DNA of 53,621 nucleotides from Nostoc sp. WHI (GCF_015714725.1 NZ_WBKM01000285.1:1-53621), one strand, 5' to 3'. Counted from the stretch's first letter, positions 42,336 through 51,141 are shown. Numbers and translations: made by a program. Notes: generated by a model from the letters alone, not told the origin.

Positions 42336-45059
42336 ATGACATTTACCGATAAAGCAAACGGGTTGCAGCAAAGATTAGACCAAGAAAGTTTACTGCACAG
42401 GATGACAAAACAGATCAGGCGATCGCTCGATCTCCAAGAAATATTAACGACTACCGTTACTGAAGTGCGTTTATTTTTGGGTGCAGATCGGGTGAAAGTG
42501 TATCGGTTTAATGCTGATGGTAGTGGTGAAGTCATAGCTGAATCTATCCATGAGCAGCGTTTGCCATCCTTATTGGGGTTACGTTTCCCAGTTGATGATA
42601 TTCCAGAAGCCGCCAGAGAGATGTTTGTGTTAGTGGGGCAACGTTCGATTGTGGATGTGACAAACGGGAAGATTGGGCTATCGCCTCTACAGTCAAAGGA
42701 AACTGGCAAACGTCTACAAACTAATATCTACTATCGGCAGGTAGACCCGTGCCATATTCAATACCTAAAGACAATGGGTGTGCAGTCTTCTTTAGTAGTG
42801 CCAATTTTACATTACGACCTACAAGAACAATCAGCCAAGCCTAAATTGTGGGGATTGTTGGTGTCTCACCAGAGTGAAGCGCGAAAGATTTTGAAGCGGG
42901 AACTACAAGTAATGCAACAAGTTGCTGACCAGGTAACGATCGCGATCGCTCAAAGTAATCTACTTACCGAAGCCCGTGCCAAACAAGAGCGAGAAGCTAC
43001 GATTAACCGAGTCACCACACTATTACACAAACTGCCAACAATTCAATTACAGGGGGCGCTAGAAGAAGTTATTACCGCCTTAAATGGAGTAGGTGGCAGG
43101 CTTTATATTGAAGAGAGTCGAAAATTATACACTTGGGGCGACCAGCCGAAACTGCCCCATGAGTTAGAAAATAATGTGATCGAACAGCATCCCATCTGGC
43201 AAAACTGGATAGCTGAGTGTAAACCAGGTAATATTTTGGCAACTGCTGACCTCTACAAAGAAGCGCCTTTGCGAGTTTTGGCTTTATGGTTCCAATCTAC
43301 TCAAATTCGAGGACTTCTGGTAATTCCCCTACATTACCGCGAAAAATTTATCGGTGTATTAAGCATTTTTCGCTGCGAATTTGACACGGAAGTTTTATGG
43401 GCGGGACGGTGTGATGAGAATCGCAGACAACTAGCACCTCAACTCTCCTTTGAGGTTTGGCGAGAGCAAAAAAAGGGACAAGCGTCTGAGTGGAAACCGG
43501 AAGAAATCTCATTGGCGCAAGCCTTGTACGATCATTTCTCAATGGCAATTGAGCAGCATCAAATGTATAAACAAGTAAAGGCGCTGAATGCTAACCTAGA
43601 AGTTCGGGTGCAAGAACAAACAGCTGAACTCGAAAAATCATTACTGCTTACCAAGGGACTCAAGCAAGTTACAGAGCATATCCGCTCTACATTAGACTTG
43701 CAGACAACTCTGCAATCCATCGTTCGGGAAATACGTCCCCTGCTAAATTCAGACCGGGTGCTGATTTTCCAACTGAAGAGTAAATCGGTGATTGTAGAAG
43801 AGATTAATGGCAATTGGCAGTCAGTTTTGGGAGTGATTGCACCATCAGAATGTTTTCCTGATGAGTATAGCCATCTAAACTTTCAGGGCAGGGTACGGGC
43901 AATTAACAACGTTTCAACCGCTTCTTTAAGTGATTGTCATCGAGAGTTTTTGCAGAATCTCCAAGTGCAAGCAAACTTAATCGTTCCGATTAATATAGGT
44001 ATGGAACTATGGGGATTACTAATTGCTCATGAGTGCGAAACTCCCAGAACTTGGCAGGATGCAGAAATTGATTTATTGCAACAGCTAGGAGATCAGGCTG
44101 CGATCGCTATTCAACAAGCACAACTCTACGAACAAACCTGTAATGCCGAAACTGAAGCCAGAAATCAAGCTACACAGTTAGAATATACCCTACATGAACT
44201 CCAAGAAACACAGGCAAGATTAATTCAGACCGAAAAAATGTCTGGCTTAGGACAGTTGATAGCAGGTATTGCACACGAAATCAACAACCCGGTTAACTTT
44301 ATCTATGGTAATCTGTGCCACGCTAGTGGCTACACCAAACAACTGCTGGAAATTTTACGCCTCTACCAGTTACATTATCCTCACCCTCATAGTGAAATTC
44401 ACACCGCAATCAAAGCGATGGATTTTGATTTTTTGGTAGAAGACCTCCCGAAAATCATGACCTCAATGCAAATAGGAACCGAACGCATCTGCTCAATAGT
44501 GCTGTCATTACGAAATTTTTCTCGTTTGGATGAGGCTGAGAACAAGCGCGTTGACCTGCATGAAGGCATTGACAACACCTTATTAATTTTGCAACATCGG
44601 CTGAAAGGAAATGCTGAATTTCCACGCATTGAGGTAATTAAAGACTATGGCAACATCCCACAGATAGAATGTTATGCCGGCCAAATGAATCAGGTATTCA
44701 TGAATATTCTCAGCAATGCTATAGATGCCCTGGTAATGGGGAATGGGGGTAAGGAGAATAACCCATGCCCAATACCCACTATCCACATTTCTACTAAAGT
44801 CTCAGTAGACAACGCTCGTCTGTTAATTCGGATTAGTGACAATGGGCCTGGAATGACTCAAGAGGTGAAAAAGCGAATTTTTGACCCGTTTTACACTACC
44901 AAACCTGTGGGGAAAGGTACAGGATTGGGACTGGCAATTAGCTATCAGATTATTGTCGAAAAACATGGTGGAATAATGGATTGCATTTCAGAACCTGGCA
45001 AAGGTACAGAGTTCTGGATTGAGATTCCCCTCAAGCCTCCAGCTAAAATAGTTAACTAG
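42336..45059 (+). CDS. Sensor histidine kinase with phytochrome/CBCR-like GAF domains
   Basis: A 907-aa soluble sensor. GAF1 (about 20-210) has the phytochrome-like FPVDDIPEAAREMF and the DPCHIQYLKTMGV segment, with C139-H140 at the place where Cph1-type phytochromes and cyanobacteriochromes attach bilin. A middle GAF-like region (about 225-400) follows. GAF3 (about 430-605) has SDCHREFLQNLQVQANLIVPI, again Cys-His (C534-H535), and LWGLLIAHEC. A coiled coil leads to the transmitter: H647 in GIAHEINNPVNF, the N box NILSNAIDAL, then ISDNGPGM and GKGTGLGLAIS. All kinase boxes are intact. No response regulator is adjacent. Bilin binding is an inference from the Cys-His motifs. Confidence 0.9.
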   Translation: MTFTDKANGLQQRLDQESLLHRMTKQIRRSLDLQEILTTTVTEVRLFLGADRVKVYRFNADGSGEVIAESIHEQRLPSLLGLRFPVDDIPEAAREMFVLVGQRSIVDVTNGKIGLSPLQSKETGKRLQTNIYYRQVDPCHIQYLKTMGVQSSLVVPILHYDLQEQSAKPKLWGLLVSHQSEARKILKRELQVMQQVADQVTIAIAQSNLLTEARAKQEREATINRVTTLLHKLPTIQLQGALEEVITALNGVGGRLYIEESRKLYTWGDQPKLPHELENNVIEQHPIWQNWIAECKPGNILATADLYKEAPLRVLALWFQSTQIRGLLVIPLHYREKFIGVLSIFRCEFDTEVLWAGRCDENRRQLAPQLSFEVWREQKKGQASEWKPEEISLAQALYDHFSMAIEQHQMYKQVKALNANLEVRVQEQTAELEKSLLLTKGLKQVTEHIRSTLDLQTTLQSIVREIRPLLNSDRVLIFQLKSKSVIVEEINGNWQSVLGVIAPSECFPDEYSHLNFQGRVRAINNVSTASLSDCHREFLQNLQVQANLIVPINIGMELWGLLIAHECETPRTWQDAEIDLLQQLGDQAAIAIQQAQLYEQTCNAETEARNQATQLEYTLHELQETQARLIQTEKMSGLGQLIAGIAHEINNPVNFIYGNLCHASGYTKQLLEILRLYQLHYPHPHSEIHTAIKAMDFDFLVEDLPKIMTSMQIGTERICSIVLSLRNFSRLDEAENKRVDLHEGIDNTLLILQHRLKGNAEFPRIEVIKDYGNIPQIECYAGQMNQVFMNILSNAIDALVMGNGGKENNPCPIPTIHISTKVSVDNARLLIRISDNGPGMTQEVKKRIFDPFYTTKPVGKGTGLGLAISYQIIVEKHGGIMDCISEPGKGTEFWIEIPLKPPAKIVN

Positions 45060-45067
45060 AGATGCCC

Positions 45068-45205
45068 CAATACGGTTCGGTTAGCTTGTTTATCGAGGGA
45101 AGATCCCCCCAACCCCCCTTAAAAAGGGGGGCTATTTTCCTCTTTTACCCCTTTTTTAAGGGGGTCGCCACAGGCGGGGGGATCTTTCTAATCCGAACCG
45201 TATTG
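45068..45205. mobile_element. Inverted-repeat element, GATCCCCCC family, copy 3 (most complete)
   Basis: Terminal inverted repeats CAATACGGTTCGGTTAG and CTAATCCGAACCGTATTG, with inner arms GATCCCCCCAACCCCCCTTA and GCCACAGGCGGGGGGATC. It lies nine bases after the kinase stop and so may end its transcript. At 138 bp with no coding content it fits a MITE. Confidence 0.82.
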
Positions 45206-45330
45206 AGAGATGCTCCATGCTACGGCTTTGAATGCGTTGTTGTATTTTAAAGAAAAGTCCGAAATAGGGACTACTCTGGGTGTAAGATTATACGAAGTTG
45301 AATAGCGAGAAACAGTTGAAATAGCGCCTT

Positions 45331-46101
45331 ATGTCAATAATTGCGCTCAGAGCGTGGTATCTACAGGATTACGAGCCGATTCCAGAACTGGAAAAACGTC
45401 CGCCAGACATTCGCTTAAGCAAAAAGAGCCTACTGAGATCAGCATTGCGAGCGGACTTTTTGGAAGAAACTGACGAAGTTAAGAAATCAACTTGGTTTGG
45501 CCGCTATCTGGAAGGGGAAAATATTGAATTTTATATTGAAGGTAGTGGTGGCTATTGCGTAGCTAACATTGATTTAATCAGTCATGAAATTTATTTTATC
45601 AAACAAGCACTGTTGGCTCAGTTAGAACCAACGATTTTTTTATCCTATCAAACTGAGTATGCCGCAGCGACTAATGTTCTGAGAGAAGAACTGCGAAAAA
45701 GTTTGGACACTTTAAATTTGCGATCGCGTCTTCCCCTAACATTAGTAGAATCCTCTCGTCCCAGTGGTGCTGCTGTACGAATTAACCGCACAATTATGCG
45801 AAAAATTCGTAAGAGTTTGTTATTCATAGCCGACACCACACCCATTGCTAGTATTGACGGTAAGGAAACCCCCCAACTAATTCCTAGCCCGAATGTCTGT
45901 ATTGAAATTGGCTATGCTATCCAAAGTAAACGATCTGAACAGATTCTATTAGCGCAAATGCAACGCCCAGACTTTGAAGGGGAATTTCCCTTCGACTTAC
46001 CCACGCAGCAAATTTTGCAATTCCAAGACAGTACAGAACTGAATGAAATCCTGACAGGGACGATTCAAAACCAGTTAGCACGATTCAAATTGTTTTTTTG
46101 A
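45331..46101 (+). CDS. Unknown protein with TIR / nucleoside-deoxyribosyltransferase-like domain
   Basis: A 256-aa protein. Residues 1-95 are of unknown type (IIALRAWYLQDYEPIPELEK; RYLEGENIEFYIEGSGGY). From residue 100 the text follows the TIR-like/2'-deoxyribosyltransferase superfamily: PTIFLSYQTEYAAATNVLRE (first strand and helix), IMRKIRKSLLFIADTTPI (strand with an Asp), and SPNVCIEIGYAIQSK. The last matches the NVxxElGYA motif whose Glu (E192 here) is the catalytic residue in NADase TIRs and deoxyribosyltransferases. Members are common as effectors of bacterial defence. No cyclase, Argonaute or SIR2 partner is adjacent, so either it acts alone or its trigger is elsewhere. Confidence 0.6.
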   Translation: MSIIALRAWYLQDYEPIPELEKRPPDIRLSKKSLLRSALRADFLEETDEVKKSTWFGRYLEGENIEFYIEGSGGYCVANIDLISHEIYFIKQALLAQLEPTIFLSYQTEYAAATNVLREELRKSLDTLNLRSRLPLTLVESSRPSGAAVRINRTIMRKIRKSLLFIADTTPIASIDGKETPQLIPSPNVCIEIGYAIQSKRSEQILLAQMQRPDFEGEFPFDLPTQQILQFQDSTELNEILTGTIQNQLARFKLFF

Positions 46102-46179
46102 GCAAAGATAATACAAAATGAAAAAAGGCAGGAGGCACGATACTATTCCAAGCAAATTTGGTTTGGAAGAAGAATTTTT

Positions 46180-46755
46180 CTATGATGGTTCTTTGTGTCT
46201 TTTTGCTACGCTTATGAGGCGCTCAACTTGGACGGATACATCAGGAAAGGCTAGAGGTGAAATAGTACCTGTGGTTAGTGTCAGTTCGGTTTTGTATTCC
46301 CCATTTTCTGGGTCGCGAAATACTTTTAACTGCGGAGTCTTCAGGTTAACAACCCAGTATTCAACAATACCAGCCTCAGCGTAGATATCTTTTTTCTCAC
46401 CTAAATCTTTGCTCAGTGTAGCTTTGGAGAATTCAATAACCCAGAAAATATCTTCTGGGTAAGGATGGTGTTCTAAGTAGACCTCACCTAAAGGTTTGAC
46501 AATTGCAACATCGGGAGCAGGTTCGGAATCGTTGGGTAAGGTAATTGGTTTGGCATCGCGGATTTTTACCCGTTTACCGAGCAGTGTGCGAAGATAATCA
46601 GCTGATTCTGTATTGTAGTAAGCATGAGGTTCTCGTTCTGGGGACATAACAATGAGGTCGCCGCGCAATAGTTCAATGGGCTGATCGTCAAAGATGCCTG
46701 CTTCTATTGCTCGGTGATAACGTTTAATTGTCCATTTATAGGTAGTTACGGTCAT
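46180..46755 (-). CDS. Uma2-family (DUF820) putative endonuclease
   Basis: A 191-aa protein of the PD-(D/E)XK-like family greatly expanded in cyanobacteria. Seen: YHRAIEAGIFDDQPIELLRG, SEPAPDVAIVKPLG with the Asp, and FWVIEFSKATLSKDLGEKKD with the Glu-x-Ser/Lys pair, then YAEAGIVEYWVVNLKTPQL. All marks of the fold are kept. The biological role of Uma2 proteins is not well defined. It is convergent with the TIR-like gene, about 80 bases apart. Confidence 0.92.
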   Translation of the reverse strand: MTVTTYKWTIKRYHRAIEAGIFDDQPIELLRGDLIVMSPEREPHAYYNTESADYLRTLLGKRVKIRDAKPITLPNDSEPAPDVAIVKPLGEVYLEHHPYPEDIFWVIEFSKATLSKDLGEKKDIYAEAGIVEYWVVNLKTPQLKVFRDPENGEYKTELTLTTGTISPLAFPDVSVQVERLISVAKRHKEPS

Positions 46756-46941
46756 AACCCTTATTTAGCCTTTTTTCTACCAATTAGACAAGAGGTTTAG
46801 TTTGATTTTAGAATGAGGCACTGGTTACCTCTGAATATTACAAAACTTTTAGAATTTTCTAATATTACAGAATGGAATGGGAAAAAGCTTAAATAAAGAA
46901 CGAGAAGAGGAAATTAGATGCCTTTAGGTAAAGGGTAAGGC

Positions 46942-47063
46942 TATAAGACTATGATTTGATTTCTGAAAAAACTCCGTACAGATCAAAGAGCATTCTTTCC
47001 CGTTGCCTCTTGCCTCTTGCCTGCCTACCCAGATAAGTTCAAAAATCAAATCGGATTGCTATA
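46942..47063. mobile_element. AAAAATCAAATC inverted-repeat element, second full copy
   Basis: The left end TATAAGACTATGATTTGATT and right end AAATCGGATTGCTATA are inverted repeats. The centre has ACTCCGTACAGATCAAAGAG, TTGCCTCTTGCCTCTTGCC and CTGCCTACCCAGATAAG. Same order as 32322-32437. It fills much of the 315-base spacer after the Uma2 start and just beyond the PhnD-like stop. Confidence 0.72.
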
Positions 47064-47070
47064 TGTGAGA

Positions 47071-47928
47071 TTAAAATAACTGAATAGGCTTTTTTTGCAG
47101 CTTGGAACTAATTGAGTTTACCCGATCAACCACAGAAATCATGTATTTATAATCTGGCACTTGTCCATTGGGTACATATCCCACTTCTTGAGCTAAACCT
47201 GAAGGCGAATCACTCATCACTTTGCGGATGAACTCTTGACGGTTACGTTCTACATCTGGCCCAATCAAGATTACACCCAGTGGTACATAATGAGGGTCTT
47301 TAAATAGTATGCGAAATTCAGTCGGGCTAAACTGTGAACCGTAGAGACTAAATTCAGCCTCCGAGATGGCACAGGCGATCGCTTTGCCTTGAGCAACCAA
47401 TTCCAGTGCCGCTTTAGGTGTGGGTGCAAACAGGATATCAGCCAATGTTATACCATAAAGATTGTAAAGAGGAAAATAATATCCTGTTGCTGAACCTAAC
47501 TGGCCTAAAGCCACTGTTTGACCTTGTAGCTGTTTCAAATCGGTTATTGGGTTGTCTTTGCGAACAACGAAGATTGAACGCAAATTACTAATACCTATTA
47601 AAGGAAATAAAGGAACATATTGGTAGCGGGCGATCGCGATCGCTGCTAAACCTGGCGGAGCAAATACCAATGACCAAGCACGAGCTTTAAGGCGCTCAAC
47701 GGCTTTGTTTTCATTAAAAGCAGGCTCTAGCTGAATATATGCCTTTGTCTTTTCACCCAAGTAACTATTGAATTTAGCATACTGGTTAATTATCTGTTCG
47801 CCTCCACCATAGTTGAGAACACCAACAGTTAACGTACCCTCAAACTTTCGTGGTGATTGGCAACCAGCAAATGTCAAACCTAACAGATGAAACAGAAATA
47901 AACGCCGGGGAAATCGCAAAAACATCAC
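47071..47928 (-). CDS. PhnD-like substrate-binding lipoprotein
   Basis: A 285-aa periplasmic-binding-fold protein resembling phosphate/phosphonate PhnD. A lipobox LTFAGC places the lipidated Cys at residue 23, after an Arg-rich N-terminus and a hydrophobic stretch. The core has LTVGVLNYGG, WSLVFAPPGLAAIAIARYQY, SIFVVRKDNPITDLKQLQGQ, GQLGSATGYYFPLYNLYGIT and DPHYVPLGVILIGPD. No PhnC/PhnE permease genes are adjacent, so it is unlikely to be a complete importer. Such orphan PhnD-like proteins often pair with sensor proteins. It is divergent from the haem-sensor gene with a 178-base shared spacer. Confidence 0.85.
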   Translation of the reverse strand: MMFLRFPRRLFLFHLLGLTFAGCQSPRKFEGTLTVGVLNYGGGEQIINQYAKFNSYLGEKTKAYIQLEPAFNENKAVERLKARAWSLVFAPPGLAAIAIARYQYVPLFPLIGISNLRSIFVVRKDNPITDLKQLQGQTVALGQLGSATGYYFPLYNLYGITLADILFAPTPKAALELVAQGKAIACAISEAEFSLYGSQFSPTEFRILFKDPHYVPLGVILIGPDVERNRQEFIRKVMSDSPSGLAQEVGYVPNGQVPDYKYMISVVDRVNSISSKLQKKPIQLF

Positions 47929-48106
47929 TAATTATGGTTAAGAAAATAACTTGACCTTCAAGACTAATTTAGATAAATTTGACTGCTGCTTAAATGGGTT
48001 ATATTACAGCATAAAATTAATATTTATTTAAATATTGTTGAGATGCTTTCTAACAGGTATAAATAAATATTAGACAAACTCATATACCACCTTCGTTGCT
48101 TAGGTT

Positions 48107-49021
48107 ATGTTAAACAACATTACGTTAAAAAACTTAAAAATAGGTGCTAAATTTAACTTACTTTTAATATTAGTTTTCATAGTCAGTATTTTGGGAAGTG
48201 GCGTTGCCTTATCTAGTGTACTTCAGGGGAGAGCGCAAAATGAAGTGGCATCTCAAGCACAGATTCTTATCCAAATGGTGAACGCAGTTAGAGATTATAC
48301 ACAAAATCGAATAGATCCCCTGTTAGCACCTAGACTAGATACTAACCCAACATTCATGCCTGAAATAGTACCAACTTTTTCCTCTAAAGAGGTTTTTGAG
48401 AATTTTCGTAAAAAGGCTGAATATAAAAACTTTTTCCATAAAGATGCAACACTGAATCCAACTAATTTAGTGGATAAAGCTGATAATTTTGAAACTCAAC
48501 TTGTAGAGCGTTTTCGCAACGACTCCAAAACTCTAGAAATTACTGGCTTTCGTAACTTGCCAGAAGGCGAAGTATTTTACATTGCGCGACCCCTAAAGAT
48601 TACACAACAGAAATGTCTGCGATGTCATTCTACACCAGATCAGGCTCCTAAAAGTCAGTTGGCAACTTATGGCTCGGAAAATGGTTTTGGCTGGCAACTC
48701 AATCAGATTGTTTCTGCCCAAATAATCTCTGTTCCTTCTGAAGATATTTTTGCCAATGCCAAGCGGACTTGGATATTGATAATGATACTTTTAATTACTA
48801 TCTTTGCGATCGTAGTTTTTTTAATTAACTTTTTAATCACAAAATATGTGATTCAGCGCATCAGAAGAATAGAGAAAATAGCCCAAAAAGTTAGCATTGG
48901 TGATATGAACGCCGATTTTGAAGAAAGTTCTAATGATGAAATTGGTGGGTTAGCACAAGCATTTAATCGGATGAAAGCTAGCTTAAAAATAGCTATGGAC
49001 ATGCTGAATAACCAAAGCTAA
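48107..49021 (+). CDS. Tll0287-like (DUF3365) haem-c sensor with HAMP domain
   Basis: A 304-aa membrane protein. TM1 is about residues 14-36 (FNLLLILVFIVSILGSGVAL). The periplasmic domain (about 40-215) carries C170-L-R-C173-H174 in QQKCLRCHSTPDQAPKSQLA, the haem-c attachment motif of Tll0287-type domains, with VFYIARPLKITQQK before it and GENGFG-like text (YGSENGFGWQL) after. TM2 is near 224-247 (WILIMILLITIFAIVVFLIN), followed by a HAMP domain (VIQRIRRIEKIAQKVSIGDM, then IGGLAQAFNRMKASL). No output domain follows, so a kinase or cyclase must act in trans. It is probably redox- or ligand-sensing. Confidence 0.88.
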   Translation: MLNNITLKNLKIGAKFNLLLILVFIVSILGSGVALSSVLQGRAQNEVASQAQILIQMVNAVRDYTQNRIDPLLAPRLDTNPTFMPEIVPTFSSKEVFENFRKKAEYKNFFHKDATLNPTNLVDKADNFETQLVERFRNDSKTLEITGFRNLPEGEVFYIARPLKITQQKCLRCHSTPDQAPKSQLATYGSENGFGWQLNQIVSAQIISVPSEDIFANAKRTWILIMILLITIFAIVVFLINFLITKYVIQRIRRIEKIAQKVSIGDMNADFEESSNDEIGGLAQAFNRMKASLKIAMDMLNNQS

Positions 49022-49051
49022 ATAATTCGTAAGTTGTGGATAGAAAAATGC

Positions 49052-49164
49052 GGCGTTGCTGATTGACGGGATGAATTTTGTTTCGCGCAAAGGCGCAAAG
49101 ACGCAAAGAATCAATCTTTAGCCTTAGTCAAAAATCTCAATTCATCCCGCATTTATGCAACGCC
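49052..49164. mobile_element. 113-bp MITE-like element with GGCGTTGC ends
   Basis: GGCGTTGC and GCAACGCC form the ends. Inner arms GGGATGAATTTT and AATTCATCCC strengthen the hairpin. The centre repeats GCGCAAAGGCGCAAAGACGC. It lies between convergent genes, directly beyond the kinase stop. Confidence 0.75.
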
Positions 49165-49185
49165 AAAAATGCAATATTGAAAAAA

Positions 49186-50547
49186 TCAAGAGAGTAGGCG
49201 TTGCTGAAATTGCAAAGCTTTTTGAGCTTCGGGAATTTGTGATGCTAAAACTTTCACAAGTTCTGCACGAGAAATTTGCCCAGAAGACCTGACAGCTTTT
49301 TGGACTAATAACTTAGCTATTGGGCCAATTAAATCAGCCAACTCTCTCTCGCACTGATGCACAAAGCTGTCGCTGATTCCTTGAAGTTCTTGGCTTGTTA
49401 AATTATTTGTATTAATTTCAGACTTAACAATAACCTTCTGTAGTAAGGTAGGTTTTTCTAGTAGGAACGTTGTTTTTTTCTGAAAATCAATTTGTTGATT
49501 TCCTCGAAGATGAAGAGCCAATTGACTAATTAATTCTTCGCAGCTGGTCGCTGATTCAGTAACTTGTCGTAGTAATCTTGAGGCGACGGGACCGACAAAT
49601 TCCAAGAGAATCTTTTCCAAGCGGTTGTAATTTTCTGGAGACAGGATAGAAGCAGTTTGTTGAGAAAGTGAAGCTTGAAGCGGTTGTGTAGAAAATGGTG
49701 GTTGAGGTAATTTTGCTTCTACTTTGGTATCCAAATGCTTAAGCATCTGTAGAACCTCAGCCGCAGACTGATAGCGCTGTTTAAAGTGGTGTAACACCAT
49801 TTTAGATAACACAGATGCCAACTCAGAACTGATGTTAGTTTGATGTTGCCAAGAAATTTCTCCTGTGTCTGGATCTTCCTCAAAGTTTATCGGATGTAAC
49901 CCTGTCAGCGATTGGATACTAATAATACCCAAGGAATAAATATCGCTGTTGGGGCGGGGCTTACCTTGTCCCTGTTCTGTAGACATATATCCTGGGGTGC
50001 CAATGATAATAGTAGCCCCTGTGTGTCCTGCAACTGTAAGCAGTTGAGTTTGGACTTGTTTAACTGCGCCAAAGTCAATTAGCACTAACTTGCCGTCTTG
50101 TTGCCGCCTGATTATATTGTCCGGCTTAATATCTCGATGAATAACATTGTGGCTATGAATAAATTGCAGAACACCCAACACCTGTTGGAGGAGTTGAATA
50201 ACTTGCTCTTCTGTCCAAGCTTGATTGGGGAACAGTTCTGCTTTCAGAGTATGCCCTTCAATGAATTCTTGCACCAAGAAGAACTCTTGGTTATCTTCAA
50301 AATAGGCTAAAAGCCGAGGGATTTGATCATGGTTTCCCAGTTTTTCTAATGTTTCTGCCTCACTGGTAAATAGCCGTCTAGCAGTTTCGAGAAATTCAGG
50401 GCTACGAGTGACGGGCTTTAGGTGTTTGACAACGCACTTGGGGAAACCTGGACGATGGGTATCTTGGGCTATGTAGGTTTGACCGAATCCACCTCCACCT
50501 AAGACTTGGAGGACTTGGTAACGTCCGTCTAATAAATGTCCTAACAT
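49186..50547 (-). CDS. Hanks-type serine/threonine protein kinase with duplicated C-terminal domain
   Basis: A 453-aa kinase without visible membrane segments. The Gly loop VLGGGGFGQTY (residues 15-25), ATP-binding K41, catalytic HRDIKPDN with D139, DFGAVKQV and GTPGYMSTEQGQGKPRPNSD are all intact, so it should be active. After residue 280 a linker leads to two copies of an ~80-residue helical domain: LEKILLEFVGPVASRLLRQV and CERELADLIGPIAKLLVQKA, each followed by a segment of the type ISQLALHL / LVKVLASQIP. This tandem matches the DUF8082-like tails of cyanobacterial kinases. It may oligomerise or bind a target. Confidence 0.92.
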   Translation of the reverse strand: MLGHLLDGRYQVLQVLGGGGFGQTYIAQDTHRPGFPKCVVKHLKPVTRSPEFLETARRLFTSEAETLEKLGNHDQIPRLLAYFEDNQEFFLVQEFIEGHTLKAELFPNQAWTEEQVIQLLQQVLGVLQFIHSHNVIHRDIKPDNIIRRQQDGKLVLIDFGAVKQVQTQLLTVAGHTGATIIIGTPGYMSTEQGQGKPRPNSDIYSLGIISIQSLTGLHPINFEEDPDTGEISWQHQTNISSELASVLSKMVLHHFKQRYQSAAEVLQMLKHLDTKVEAKLPQPPFSTQPLQASLSQQTASILSPENYNRLEKILLEFVGPVASRLLRQVTESATSCEELISQLALHLRGNQQIDFQKKTTFLLEKPTLLQKVIVKSEINTNNLTSQELQGISDSFVHQCERELADLIGPIAKLLVQKAVRSSGQISRAELVKVLASQIPEAQKALQFQQRLLS

Positions 50548-50886
50548 TGTATTACTTGCCTAAGTCCTCAAATTAATCTTGGCACAACTACTAGCTTTGG
50601 CAAGGTTTATTGAGAAAGAAAGTGTTTTCTGAGGATTGTACTAGAAGTTCATGACTTTCTCGACTCCAGATCGGCTTGCTGCCATATTATAAATCGGCAG
50701 TGCTGCAACTTTAGTCAATTTACACTTTTTCAGGAACTGGTTAAAAGATTAGGCGTCTAGGGTAAAGAATTATTAGGCAATTGGGCATTTGTTGCACCTT
50801 GCCCTCACCTCCCGTATGCTTACCCTTTTCATTCGGGGGTTACGTGGTTAACAATGGGTTGAATGTTTTTCAAATGATTCAACCTT
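50548..50886. other. Spacer with no gene seen
   Basis: Lies between divergent genes. It contains the likely promoters of the kinase and of the 84-aa ORF. No repeat or clear promoter was recognised. Confidence 0.35.
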
Positions 50887-51141
50887 ATGCCTAGAACTGC
50901 AAATGAATATGCCGTATACCTCCTACTGGAAAGCGGTCATCGGGAAGAAATACGTTTTCCGACTATTCAAGAGTTTCAGAAGTGGTATAGTGGCGAACTT
51001 GTGCCAAAATCTGCTTCCAATGACTTTATTAGTGTGCCGATCAAAAATATTCAAGGGGAATATATGGTAGTACGCCCTTCTCGGATCGTGGCAATCCGGG
51101 TAGAACCGGTTTTTAGTTCCAGTGTTGAAAGATTCAACTAA
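50887..51141 (+). CDS. Conserved-looking 84-aa hypothetical protein
   Basis: A small soluble protein, MPRTANEYAVYLLLESGHRE and on to RIVAIRVEPVFSSSVERFN. The middle, FPTIQEFQKWYSGELVPKSA and VPIKNIQGEYMVVRPSRIVA, has the strand/turn pattern of a small beta-rich domain. It ends directly next to the mltA start (stop TAA, then ATG with no gap), so the two are surely co-translated. No family recognised; it could be a regulator or partner of MltA. Confidence 0.75.
   Translation: MPRTANEYAVYLLLESGHREEIRFPTIQEFQKWYSGELVPKSASNDFISVPIKNIQGEYMVVRPSRIVAIRVEPVFSSSVERFN

Noticed and set aside
47071..47928. Phosphonate ABC importer
   Set aside because: Only the binding protein is present; permease and ATPase genes are missing on both sides.
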